A stretch of DNA of 64,000 nucleotides, from the NCBI GenBank assembly GCA_015232395.1, contig JADFZT010000004.1:52156-116155 (forward strand). The letters run 5' to 3'. The stretch comes from Magnetococcales bacterium. Its GTDB lineage: Bacteria > Pseudomonadota > Magnetococcia > Magnetococcales > JADFZT01. Below, piece by piece: positions 25,775 to 38,600 of the stretch; position 1 is the stretch's first letter, and each line of letters opens with the position of its first letter. The notes beneath the pieces were generated by a model, which did no database searches, had not been told where the DNA came from, and saw only the letters and a program-made list of their open reading frames with translations. The translations under genes were made by a program, and so were the position numbers.

Positions 25775-26695
25775 TCATGGCAAGGTGGAGAGAGAGGGGG
25801 GTAGATCATACGCTTCCAGGCCTGACAGGGAAGAGTTGAGGGAGGAGGGAGGGGGAGTGGGGGGATTAAAATAGGCGGTACCGCTCATCCCTGCCATCAG
25901 CTCCGGATGAACCCCCTTGATATCGGCTCTCACCTTGATGGTGCGACTCACCGGATCCACCTTGGCTCCCAAGAGAGCGATGCTCGCTTCGTAGCGGTCG
26001 CCGGTTTCCCGAATGCGAACCGGAAAAGTCAGACCGGGTTTGACCCATTTGAGCCAATCCGAAGAGATCAAAAAATGGAGATAGAGGCGGCGGTGGTCCA
26101 ATATTTCCAGCAGTTCATCCCCCCGGGAGAGATATTGATGGGGGTGGGCGTGGCGCTTGACCACTCGCCCGGCAAAGGGGGCGTAGATGCTGCACCTGGA
26201 GACCCGGGTTTTGGCCTCTTCCTCCTCGGCCTTTGCGCGGGTGAGTTCCGCTTCGGAGATGGCCAACGCCAGACGGCTGACTGATTGGAAACTTTCCAGC
26301 TCCTTGTTGGACTTCACCTCTTCCCGGGCGATGGTCACCTCGGATTTGGCCTTTTTCAGCCGGGCCCGATAGACCCGGCAGTCAAATACCACCAGCTCCT
26401 GCCCTTTTCGGAAAGCCTCCCCCTCCTTGACCGAAAGCCGGACAATGGCTGCATCCAGCTGGCTGGAGAGAGTGGTCTCCCGGGCCGGGTGCAAAATACC
26501 ATTAACGGAGGAGGTATAGGTTTGACCGTCAGCGGTTTCCTCAGCGAGCCCCGGGGTTATCTGAAAAAAAGGAGCTTCCTGAAAATCAGAGCCAGAATGA
26601 TTGTCTGAGACTTCCGGAAACGAAGGGGTATCCAAAAACAATACCGCTCCAAAAAGAGCCACGAAAACCAGATGGATGGGAGATTTTATTGGCAT
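25775..26695 (-). CDS. Periplasmic adaptor (RND/HlyD-type membrane fusion protein)
   Basis: 306 residues. Signal anchor at about residues 5-22. The adaptor core has a first lipoyl half (LDAAIVRLSVKEGEAFRKGQELVVFDCR), a coiled-coil hairpin (about 110-165), second lipoyl half (IYAPFAGRVVKRHAHPHQYLSRGDELLEI) and a beta-barrel domain (about 195-280), as in RND-type efflux adaptors. No RND pump gene is next to it. The start overlaps the 3' end of the giant gene by 10 bases, so the two are translationally coupled. The Pro/Ser-rich C-terminal tail is not part of the family fold. Confidence 0.88.
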   Translation of the reverse strand: MPIKSPIHLVFVALFGAVLFLDTPSFPEVSDNHSGSDFQEAPFFQITPGLAEETADGQTYTSSVNGILHPARETTLSSQLDAAIVRLSVKEGEAFRKGQELVVFDCRVYRARLKKAKSEVTIAREEVKSNKELESFQSVSRLALAISEAELTRAKAEEEEAKTRVSRCSIYAPFAGRVVKRHAHPHQYLSRGDELLEILDHRRLYLHFLISSDWLKWVKPGLTFPVRIRETGDRYEASIALLGAKVDPVSRTIKVRADIKGVHPELMAGMSGTAYFNPPTPPPSSLNSSLSGLEAYDLPPSLSTLP

Positions 26696-29600
26696 TGCAT
26701 CAACCGCACGATATCGGAAAAGAGGGCTTGAATCTCCTGGGTGTCGGCCTCCTGCTGGGAGAGGGCGGACTGTAGCTGAGAGGTAAGACCTGCCCCTTCA
26801 GCTTCGGTGATGAGGGTCTCCAGATGGTCTCCACCGCTGTTTTCACCTCCATTTTCTTCTCCCTCCTGGCCGGACTCTTCCCCTTCTTCCCCAAGCTGGG
26901 CACCGTCGGTCTCTCCCTCATCATCCAGGGTTTCCTCACCCTCTTCCTCGGCCTGCTCCTCTGGGGATTTTTCCTCACCATCCCCCTCTTCCTGGCCTTC
27001 CCGAGCACCTTCTTCCCCTTCCTCGGGCTCCTCACCCTCTTTCAGCTCTTCCTCCTCTTCCGAGCTCGCTTCACGCCCTTCGTCATCCTCTTCCCCAGGC
27101 TCCCCGTCAAAATCATCACCTTCCTTGCGGGCATCCTCTTCAATCACCTCTTCCAGAGGAGTCTCCTCCTCCTGGGCCACTGGATCTTCGCCACCTTCCG
27201 CCTCACCCTCACCACTCTCCTGCCCGGAGTCCGGCAGAGTGTCTACTCCCGGTTCTCCAGCATCTCCGTCCAAATTTCCGGATTCCTCCCCATCACCGGA
27301 AGGATCCTCCTCCATCCGAAAATCGACATCGGGAGTCGTGTCAGGGGTGCCGTCATCGTGATTGCCTTCCTCATCCAGAGGATTGGTAAAATCTCCGGCA
27401 GGATCCTCACCATCCCCAGAGCCGTCCAGAGGATCCGTGGTATCCGCCGGATCGGTGATGTCGGTTGGATCCCCCATATCGGTACCCGTATCCGGCACCT
27501 CTGGAATATAGTCAGGCTCCTCATGGTGAACGGTCAGGGTGAAAAAGAGGGCGTCCGAAGTGGAGTGGCCATCAGAAGCCTTCACCTCAATGGTATAACT
27601 CCCGGCATCCTCTCCCTGGGCCGTACCGCTGAAGGTGCCGGTGTTGCCATTAAACGAGAGCCACGCCGGAAGGGCACTGCCATCCTCCAGCATCGCCTGA
27701 TAAGTCAGGGAATCATCGGCATCCGGATCGTAAAAGGAGCCGGAATCCAGAGTGTAGACAAAAACAACATTGCTCTCCACCGTCAGGTCTGAAATTCCCT
27801 GGGCGGTCTTGGGAGCGTCGTTGACCGGTTCGATATGGATCGTCACCGTCGCCTGGGCAGTGGCATTGTTGCCGTCATCCACTGAATAGGTGAAGGTGTC
27901 GGTTCCAAAAAAATCGGCATCCGGCTCATAGGAAAGCGTCCCGTCGCCGTTGTCGATCACATCCCCATAACTCCCCTGGCTGAAGCTGATCAGAGTGAGC
28001 GTATCCCCATCATCGTCGGTGTCGTTGGCCAGGGGATCGATCACCACCGCCTGGTCCTCATCGGTGGTTACCTCGTCGGCGACAGCCGTGGGCGCATCAT
28101 TGACGGCCAAGATGGAGATAAAAACCGTTCCCAGCCCCTCGGCCCCATCCTCATCCGTCACGGTGTAGGTGAAAGAATCACTACCGGAATAACCGGCATC
28201 GGGGGTGTAGATGAAAGAGCCGTTGTCGATGTAGACCACCGTACCGTGGTCGGCATCGCTGAAGGAGATAATCGTCAGGTCACTCCCCTCCACATCTCCG
28301 TCGTTGTTCAGGACATTACCAGTGACAATCGGCTTATCCTCTTCGCCCACATAGCTGTCATCCAGGGCCAGGGGGGAGTCGTTGACGGCGGTGACGGTGA
28401 TCGTGACTGTAGCCTGGACTGTTTCGCCACTCTCATCGGTGAGGGTGTAGGTGAAGGAGTCACTCCCGGCAAAATCAACCTCGGGGATGTAGAGCATGCT
28501 ATCGTTGTCGATGTTGATGACGGTACCATGGCTGGCCTGGGTAAAACCCGTAATCGTCAGCTCACCCGTACCGCTGTCATTTTCCAGCAGTTCATCCATG
28601 CGCAGGGGAAAATCCTCTACGGTGGTGACGGCATCATCTTCGGCTGTAAGCACAGTGGTTTCAGCGGCTATATCGATGGTAACCGTGGCCGTAGCGCTCC
28701 CACCCAAGCCATCTTCCACGGTATAGGTAAATCGGTCGGTACCGGAAAAACCGTTCTCAGGGGTGTAGATAAAACGGCCATCGCCGTGATGAACGACCGT
28801 ACCAAAACTGGCCTCGGTATAATCGGTCACAATGAGGGTGTCGCCATCAGGATCGGTATCATTATCGAGAACCGAAAAGGTAACCTCGCCTTCCCCAGCT
28901 GCCATTGAGACCGAATCATCAACAGCTATTGGATCGGTGTTGTCGCTGGCTGAAGCTTCAACTGTGACCGTTGCGGTGGCGGTTCCTCCCAGGCCATCAC
29001 TGACGGTGTAGGTAAAATAGTCCGAACCGGTAAAACCATCCGCCGGGGTGTAGGTAAAGCGGCCATCGCCGTGATGAACGACTGTACCAAAACTGGCCTC
29101 GGTATAATCGGTCACCGAGAGGGTGTCGCCATCAGGATCGGTATCATTGTCGAGAACCGAAAAGGTAACCTCACCTTCCCCAGCTGCCATTGAGACCGAA
29201 TCATCAACGGCTGTCGGATCGGTGTTGTCACTGACTTTCACTGTGACCGTTGCGGTGGCGGTTCCTCCCAGGCCGTCGCTGACGGTGTAGGTAAAATAGT
29301 CCGAACCGGTAAAACCATCCGCCGGGGTATAGGTAAAGACGCCATCGCCATCATGCACTACAGAACCGTAGACCCCCTGGCTGAAATCACTGATGGTCAG
29401 GGTGTCCCCGTCCGGGTCGCTGTCGTTGGCCAGCACATCGATGGTACGGCTGCCCTGGCCGGTGCCGATTTCCAGCAGGTCGGCTTCGGCTATGGGGTCG
29501 CTGTTGCTGGTGGTGGAAGCGACGGTGACCGTTACGGTGGCGGTAGCGGTATCTCCAGCGCTGTCGGTGATGGTGTAGGTGAATGAATCGCTATCGATAA

Positions 29601-32600
29601 AATCAATACCAGGGGTGTAGGAGAGAACCCCGTTTCCTTCATCCACCACCGTGCCATAACGCCCCTGGGTATACTCGGAGAGGGTCAGGGTATCTTCGTC
29701 CAGATCAAAATCGTTGCTCAAAACATCGATGGAGCCCCGGGATTGATCGGAATCGAGTTCCAGTTGATCATCTATCGCTTCAGGGACCGTATTATCCGAA
29801 GAGGTGGTGCCTGAAACGGTTACGGTCGCGGTCGCAGTGGCGCCATCGCTGTCAGAGATCGTATAGGTGAAGGAGTCAGAGCCTGCAAAATCATCTCCCG
29901 GGGTATACGTAAAGGTGCCACTGCCGTCGTGGCTCACCGTGCCGTAGCTCCCCTGATCATAACTGGAAATAGTGAGGTCTCCCCCTTCCGGATCGCTGTC
30001 ATTGGCCAAAACATCGATGGTGCGGCTGCCCTGACCGGTACCCAGATCCAGGGAATCATCCGTTGCCACAGGGGGATCGTTGCCAGCGGTCACCGTGATG
30101 GTCACCGTAGCGGTATCGCTCGCGGAGCCGTCGGAAATCCGGTAAGTGAAGGTATCGGTACCGATAAAGCCGCTATCGGGGGTGTAGGTGACGGTGTTAT
30201 CACCATTGTCCACCACCGTGCCGTAACTCCCCTGGCCGACACTGCTGATGGAGAGGGAATCCCCATCCCGGTCGCTGTCGTTATCCAAAAGATCGGAGAG
30301 GGTGATGGCTCTCTCTTCCTCAGTGGTGGCAGTGTCATCAACGGCGGTAGGAGAGTTGTTGGGAGTCTCTGAGACCGAAATGGTCACCGTGGCGGTGGCG
30401 GTCTCTTGATTGCCGTCATCGACGGTATAGGTGAAAGTATCGCTACCGGAATAGTTGGAGGGGGCGGTATAGGTGATGGTGTCGTCGCCATTGAGCACGA
30501 TGGAGCCATAATCGGGCTGGGTATAGGCGGAGATGGTGAGGGTGTCATCGTCGTAATCGACGTCGTTGGAAAGGACATCGATGGTGACCGATTCCCCTTG
30601 AACGACCGAATCGGAATCATCCTCCGGCTGGGGAGGGCTGTTGTCGCTGGTGACGGTGACGGTGACCGTGGCTTCGTCAGTGCTGCCGCCATCGTCGGTG
30701 ATGGTGTAGGTAAAGGTATCGGTGCCGGTAAAGCTGGCGTCCGGGGTATAGGTAAAGGTGCCGTCCCCGTGGTTGGTGACCGAACCATTGCTGCCCTGGG
30801 TGACGGCTGAAACAGTCAGCGCCAGCCCCTCGCTGTCATAGTCATTGGCGGTGAGGTCGTCGGTGGTGATAGGGGTATCGTGGGGGGTTGAGATGGCATC
30901 ATCAATGGCGATGGGCGGAAAATCCTGCTCCGCCAGGGTGACGGTAATGTTGCTGGGATCACTCAGATCAATCGTCCCCTCCAACCCTTCGATGGCGCCA
31001 AAGTTGCCCGCAGTGGTGGCAGCCTCGAAGAAGGCATAGACCTGATCCGCAGCAATATCGTAAGCAGCGATGGCGGTCACGGTTATCTCACCAGCCAGAT
31101 CGGCATTGCCGCTGATCACCAGGGCGTCGTAATCATCGGTATCGGCCAGCTCAATGATGATGGTGGCTCCGGAAGTCAGATCCAGGTTGCCGGAAATGGT
31201 GAGAGTACCGGGTGAACTCCCCGGGGAGATGGTGCCGTTGACGGTGAGGGTGTTGCCGTTGGTCTCCAGGGTGCCGTGACCTGCCAGCACGCCGTCGGCA
31301 CCGATGGAGCGGTCCACGGTGCCAAAATCAAAAGTGGTGCCGGAATCGACCCTGATGGTGCCATCCAGGGTGGCGCTGGTGGTGGAGAGTTCAACCGTAC
31401 CGCTCGACACCGTGATGGAGCCGGTGGATTGCAGTTCGAGAGGCACATCGATCAGGAAACTGCCAGTCCCGGCACTCTTGGTAACATCTCCCGCCACGGT
31501 CCAACTGGCTGTGCCGCTCGATGCAAAAATGGAATAGTCCCCCTGAATATCAAAACTGCTACCGCTTTTGATGGTAAAGGCAGCACCGCTATCCAGATCG
31601 AGCCCCCCCCCATCCCAGATACCACTCCCCGATTCAGCCAGAGTGAGGGTGCCGCCGGTAAGGACTTTATCCACAGCCCCGGTCAGATACAGATCATCGG
31701 TGGTGATGCCCCCGGTATGGGTGATCTCTCCATCGGACCAGGTCAATTTATCAGTGGTGATGACCCCCGCACCAGCCAGGATGCCCCCGCTCACCGAGAG
31801 AGATCCCAGGGTATCATCCGTATTGACGGTGACACTACCCCCGGTCACACTGAGGGTACCGCTTAAGCCGTAGCTGCCAGAGAGACCTACAGCACCGCTG
31901 GCCAGGGTGATGGTTCCCAGACCCGAAAGAACCGAGTCAGACAAGAGATTTTGCGTTGTGCCGTTAAATAGAAGGGTCTGATCAGTATCGACGCTAAAAG
32001 TGCCGGAATGATCCCCATCACCGGAAAGCTCCAGGGTACCGGAAGTAACTGAAACCGTGCCGTCATTGTCGAAATCAATACTGATTTCAGCACTCCCCGT
32101 AGAGGTGGATTTAATGAGGGTGCCCAGGTTGTTCAAAAACGCCCCAGAGCCGGATTCATAGAGGGTGACATCATCCTGAATATCGAAAGAGGCACCGCTG
32201 TCGATGGTGATGGAAGCGGTATCATCCAGAATGATATTGCCCTCGATCCAGGTGCCGTCACCGGAGAGGGTGAGATCGGTACCGGTCAGATAGTGGATGG
32301 CGGTCCCGGAAACATCCAAGGTGAGGGAAGCCACTACCCCGCCTCCCAGAGAGAGCGTACCACCCGTCCAATCCAGGCTGGCAGCTGAGAGCGTTCCCAA
32401 TCCTGAAATTTCCCCACCGCTCAAGAGCAGAGAATCCACGGTGGCGGTAACGGTTTCGCCCGTGCCGATGGAGATGGTGCCAGAACGCACCTCTACTGTC
32501 CCCAGTCCGGAGACAATCAACCCATCCATCCAGGTCTGGGTATCCCCGTCAAACAGCAGGGTAGCCCCATCACCGGCGTTGAGAGTGCCACTGAAGGTGG

Positions 32601-35600
32601 CGGTATCGTTGATTTCCAAAATACCGGAAGTGACCGAAACCGTGCCGGTAGAGGTCATGGGGGAGGTGATCAAGGCGGTGCCATCCCCAGCACTTTTTTC
32701 GATGGTACCGGCATTGATCAGGCTGACCCCGGTATTATCGTCATAAAAGGTGAGGTCATCCTGGATATCGAGAGAGCCGGTACTGGCAATACTGAAGATC
32801 GCTGCATTGTTGAGCAGGAGGTTCCCCTCGCTCCAGATGGCCGCACCGGAGAGGGTGAAGGTGGCGGTATCGATGATTTTGGTGCTGGTGCCTGAGAGCA
32901 CCAGGGTGCTGGTCACCTCAACCCCCCCTTCCACGGCCACCGTACCACCGCTCCAGCTCATATCCGAAATGGCTATGGACCCCGCACCATCCAGGGTGCC
33001 ACCACTGAACAGAAAATCCCCCACGGTCGAGGTAACGCTCTCTTCGGTCGCGATATTGATCGTGCCGGAGCCTACCTCCACTGTACCAAGACCGTCGATA
33101 ACCAACCCATCCAGCCAATTGTGGGTGCCGCTACCGAAATACAGAGCCGCCCCATCGCTTACACTCAGAGTGCCGCCATAATCCCCGGAAATGCTTGTTT
33201 CCAAAGTGCCGGAGGTCACTTCAATGGTGCCAGTGGATTCTACAGGTAAAAACAAATAGGCGGTTCCATCACCCGTGCTTTTGATGATGGTACCGGCATT
33301 GACCAGATAGTTGGTGCCGATATCATAGACCTCATCCATGACGAGATCGCCTTGGATATCCAGGGTCGCACCAGAGGTGATGGTAAAGGTAGAGCCATAG
33401 TTGATGTAGATGGTGCCCTCATCCCAGGTACCGGTGCCTGACAGGGTGAGGAGGGAGGTGTCATTCAGATATTTGCCGCTGCTGCCGGAAATATCCAAGG
33501 TGCCTGCGACGATCAGATTACCATCGACATTTTCCAGATAGCCTCCCGTCCAGGTCATGGCCGTATCCACCGTGGCCGTCCCACCTCCACCTACCGTGCC
33601 ACTGCTGATGGAAAGGTTGGACAAGCTGTCGTCCGACTCAAAATAAACCGTGCCGCCGGTGACGCTGACTGTTCCGGTAACGCTGTAATCCCCGGAAATG
33701 TCCAAGGTGCCCCCATTGACCTGGATGGTGCCGAGCCCCGAAACAGCCCCAAACAGATCCTGGTAGCCACCGTCAATCAGCAGGGTCTGACCGCTATCCA
33801 CGTTGAAGGTGCCGTCATGGCTGCCGTCATCGTTGATTTCCAGGGTGCCGGAGGTGACTTTTACCGTGCCGTCGTTATCAAAGGGCAGGTTGAGTTCGGC
33901 GGTGCCGGTGGTGGTGCTTTTGATGAGGGTGCCGCTGTTGGTGAGGAGGGCGGTGCCATAGGTGTTGTAAACCTTCACATCGTCTTGAATATCCAGAGTC
34001 GCGCCTGCATCGATATTCCAAGCAGCCCCGTTATCCATGCGAATGTTGCCCTCTATCCAGGTGCCACTACCGAATACATTCAAGATGCCGCCATCATCGA
34101 TATAGCGCAGGGCGGTTCCCGTAATATCCAGAGTGCCCGTAACCGTCAGTCCCCCCTCCAGAGCCATGGTGCCCCCGGTCCAGTCCATATAGCTGGCACT
34201 CATGCTCCCCAGACCATCCAGGATGCCGTCACTCATCAGGAAGGAACTCATCGTGGAGGTCACACTCTCGCCGGTTCCGATATTGACCGTCCCGGAAGCG
34301 ATTTCCACAGTTCCCAACCCAGAAAGCACAAGCCCATCCAGCCAGGTATGGGTGCCGCCGTCAAAGAGCAGGGAGGCATCTGTGCCGGCGCTCAAGGTGC
34401 CGCCATAGCTACCGGAAATGTTCATGGCCAAAATGCCGGAGGTGACATTCAGGGTGCCGCTATTGTCCACTGGCAGTTGCAGATAGGCGGTGCCTGTGCC
34501 GCTGCTTTTGAGGAGGGTACCTTCATTGATCAGGGTATTGGTGCCAGCGCCATAGATCTCATCCATGGTGAGATCTCCCTGAATGTCCAGGGTGCCGGTG
34601 TCAGCGATGGTGAGGGTGGAGCCATAATTGAGGTAGATATGGCCTTCATCCCAGGTGGCATCGCCGGAGATTTCCAGCATACCCCCGCTCATATATTTGA
34701 TGGCGCTGCCACTGATGGCCAGATCTACCACCGAAAGGTCCGTGGTGGTGGAGATGGTGCCGCCAGTCCAGCTCATATCAGCAACAGAGACGATGACGGG
34801 AGCCCCTTCCACGGTGCCGCTGCTGAGGGAAAGACTGGCAATGGTGCTGCCGATGGCGGTGTTGTTGAGATTGAGAGTACCGCCGGAAACCGCCAGGTTG
34901 CTGATGGCATAGGCTGCGGTCAGCTCGGCACTCCCCCCCGAGATTTCGAGGGCACCATCACCGGTAACCGTCAGGGCTGAAAAAACATGGTCACCGGCAC
35001 TGATCAGAACGGACTGGTCGGCACTGATGGCCATGGTCCCGGTGTGGGAGCCGTCTCCCGCACCACTGTCGCTGATTTCCAGGGTACCGGATTTGACATA
35101 AACAGCGCCATCCAGATCCACTGTGGTATTGATTTCGGTGGTGCCGGTAGAGGTGGAAACGGTGAGGCTTCCTTCGAGATCGAAAAGAGCATCCGTACCA
35201 TAGCTATGGTACAGTTTGATATCCCCCTGGATATCGAGGCTGCCCCCGGCACTGACGCTCCAGGAGGCCCCATTATCCATGCGGATATTGCCTTCATCCC
35301 AGACCCCATCTCCACTCAGAGTCAACCCGCCAGCATCGATATATTTGGTGGCGCTACCGGATATATCGAGGGAACCGGTGACGGTTAGAGAGTCGATACC
35401 GATGGTGCCACCGGTCCATGCCATATCGGCAGCAACCAGAGTGCCGGAGTCTTCAATGGTGCCGCCACTCAAAAGAAAAGAGGCCGCCGTAGAGGTGGCA
35501 CTCCCTTCAACACCGATGGTGATGGTGCCGGAAGCCACCTCCACAGTGCCCAATCCGGAAAAAACAACCTCTGCCCATTCGTGGCTGCCACCATCAAAAA

Positions 35601-38600
35601 GCAGTGTGGCACCATCTCCAGCAGAGAGATCCCCTTCAAAATAGCCCGATGTGTTCATCGCCAAGGTGCCGGAGGTGACACTGATGGTGCCGATGCTATC
35701 CACCGGTAGTTGCAGGTAGGCTGTTTCAGTGCCGGTGCTTTTGGTGACAGTGCCATCAACAATCAGGGAGCTGTCAACACCGCTGTTATAGACCTCATCC
35801 ATGGTGAGATCCCCCTGGATATCCAGGGTGGCACCACTATCCACAGTAAAGGTGGAGCCATAGTTGAGGTAGATTTTTCCCTCATCCCAGGTGCCGCTTC
35901 CAGCGAGAGAAAAATTGCCGGAGTCCATATATTTAATCGCGCTACCGGAAATATCCAGCGCACCGTTGACCTGAAGATCCCCGGTGGTATCAATCGTACC
36001 ACCAGTCCAATCCATGGTGGTGTTGACGATGGCGATACCACTACCGCCGATGCTGCCGCTGCTCAGGGAAAGATTATCCAGATTGTCATCGACATTAAAT
36101 TCCAGAGAGCCACCAGAGACACTCACCGTGCCGCTGAAGGAATAGTCCCCCTCGGTGGTGACGGTGCCGTTGCTGATTTCGATGGTACCAAGCCCCGACA
36201 GGGAGGCATCAGTGGCCAGGGTCTGGGTGCCGCCATCAATCAGCAGGGTTGCGCCATCATCCACCTGGAAAACACCGTAGTGGGTGCCGTCGTCATTGAT
36301 CTCCAGAGTACCCGCTGAAACCTGCAGGGTGCCGTCATTATCGAAAAGTGCTCGAATTTCAGCAGTACCGGTGGAAGTGGAGCGCAGGATGGTGCCCAGA
36401 TTATTGACATAGCCATCTGTTCCAGCGCCCTGATAGAGCACCACATCTCCCTGGATATCGAGGCTGCCACTGGAATAGACCTCCAGGTAGCCGGCGTTAT
36501 CCAGGCGGATGTTGCCTTCGGTCCAGGTGCCAGAACCATCCAGAACAATACCGCCACCATCCAGGTAGTGAATCCCAGTGCCGGAAATCTCCAGGCTGGT
36601 GTTGACATAAATCCCATAGGTGACGCTGATGGTGCCGCTGGTCCAGGTGAGATGATCCACATCCAGCAAACCATTACCGGTGAGGGTGGCACCATCCAGA
36701 AGGAGGGTGCTGACTGATGAAGTGATATAAAAACCATCCCCACGGATGACTTCGTCATATTCTGTCGAGGCATCATCCAACAACTTGGAGACGTTGTCGC
36801 CGAAAAAGCTTTCTTCAACGCTGATGGTGCCGGAAGAGAGCTCCACCGTGCCCAACCCGCTCACAACCAAGCCAGCTTCCCAATAGTGGGTACCTCCATC
36901 AAAAAGCAGCGTCCCCCCGCTATCGGCATTCAAGGTGCCGTAATAGGATCCAGAAACGTTCAGCTCCAGAATGCCGGATGAGACACTGATGGTGGAGGTC
37001 TCCTCACTGTAGATATCCACTTCGATGCTGGCGGTACCGGTGCCGGTGGTACGATCCACGGTGCCATAATTCCAAAAGTAGCTGGCATCCCCATAATAGT
37101 TGTAAATTTTGGTATCCCCTTGAATCTCCAGGGAACCGGTGGTGTCAATTTCAAAGTCAGAGGCATAATCCAGGCGAATGTTGCCCTCGGTCCAGGTGGC
37201 CGCTCCGGATATGATCAGATAACCCGCACTTAAGACATGGGTATCGCTGCCGCTGATCTCCAGGGTGGTGGTGACATCCAGCCCCCCTTCCAGGCCGATG
37301 GTGCCTGCTGTCCACACCATGGCTGTAGCCGTCATGGAGCCGGCATCATCGAGAGCACCACCACTGAGCAAAAACTCGGAGACCGTTGATGTGACGGTTT
37401 CAACCGCACCGATATTGACCGTACCGGCACCGATCTCCACCGTTCCGCTACCGGTCAGAGCCAAACCATTTTCCCAGGTGAATGTGCCCCCATCAAAGAG
37501 CAGGGTGGAATCCACCGAAGCGATCAGGCTGCCGCCGATGGTGCCGCCATCATTTAATTCCAGGGTACCCAGGTCAACGCTGATGGAGCCGGTGGCGGTG
37601 ACTGGCAGTTCCAGAGAGGCGCTGCCGGTGCTGGTGGAGCGGGAAAGGGTTCCGGTAACGGTGAGGAGCCCCGCATCCCCATAATAATCATACATCCGGA
37701 CATCCCCCTGGATATCCAGAGAGCCGCCGGTGTCGATGATAAAGTTGGAGCCATAGTCCAGACGAATGTCCCCATCATCCCAAACGCCCGCACCGGTCAG
37801 GGTCAGGGTGCCACCACTCATGACTTTGGTGGCGGAGCTGGTGATATCCAGGGAGGTGGTCACAGCCAACCCGGTCGCGCCGATGGTGCCTCCAGCCCAC
37901 TCCATGTTGGCCACGCTCAGTGTTTCGCTGCCATCTACGGAGTCGAGGGTGCCGCTGGTCAGCGAAAAGGTGGTCACCGTAGAAGTGACAGAGGCTTCGG
38001 TATCCAGGGTAACGGTGCCTGATTTGATTTCTACAGTTCCCAGGCCCGAAAGAATGGTATCGGTCTGCCAGGTGTGGGTGCCGCCATCAAAGACGATATC
38101 GGTGCCGGTGCCAGCAGCCAAACTTCCCGCCTGGGTACCGCCATCGTCCAATACCAGGGTGCCGTTGGTGGTGGTGATGGTACCATAATTGACCACCGGC
38201 AGGGTGAGATAGGCGACATTGCCGGTGCCATCCATGGTGAGGGAGCCATAGATGGTGAGGGAGGAGGCATCCCCATAATAATCATAAAGCTTATCGTCCC
38301 CGGTGATGGTCAACGCCCCGGTGGTATCAATCTGAATCAGGGAAGCGTAATCAGCCCGGATGTTGCCATCGGACCAGGTGCCGGTGCCGCTCAGATAGAG
38401 ATTGCCGGAATTGATATATTTTTCACTGGTTCCGGAAATTTCATAGGTCGAACTGAAGGTGACGCTGCCATCGCTGTTGATGCTGCCTCCGGTCCATACC
38501 ATGGAACCGCTGATTTCCAGAGCACCTTCCCCATCCAGGGTGCCACCACTCATGGTAAAGCTGTCGAGACTGATCACAGCCGTGGCATCGGCGGAAACAG

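Noticed and set aside
26807..27792. Plus-strand frames with Ser/Pro-rich or very hydrophobic translations
   Set aside because: They are the antisense of the acidic Glu/Gly tail (GAG/GAA runs reversed), hence composition-driven.
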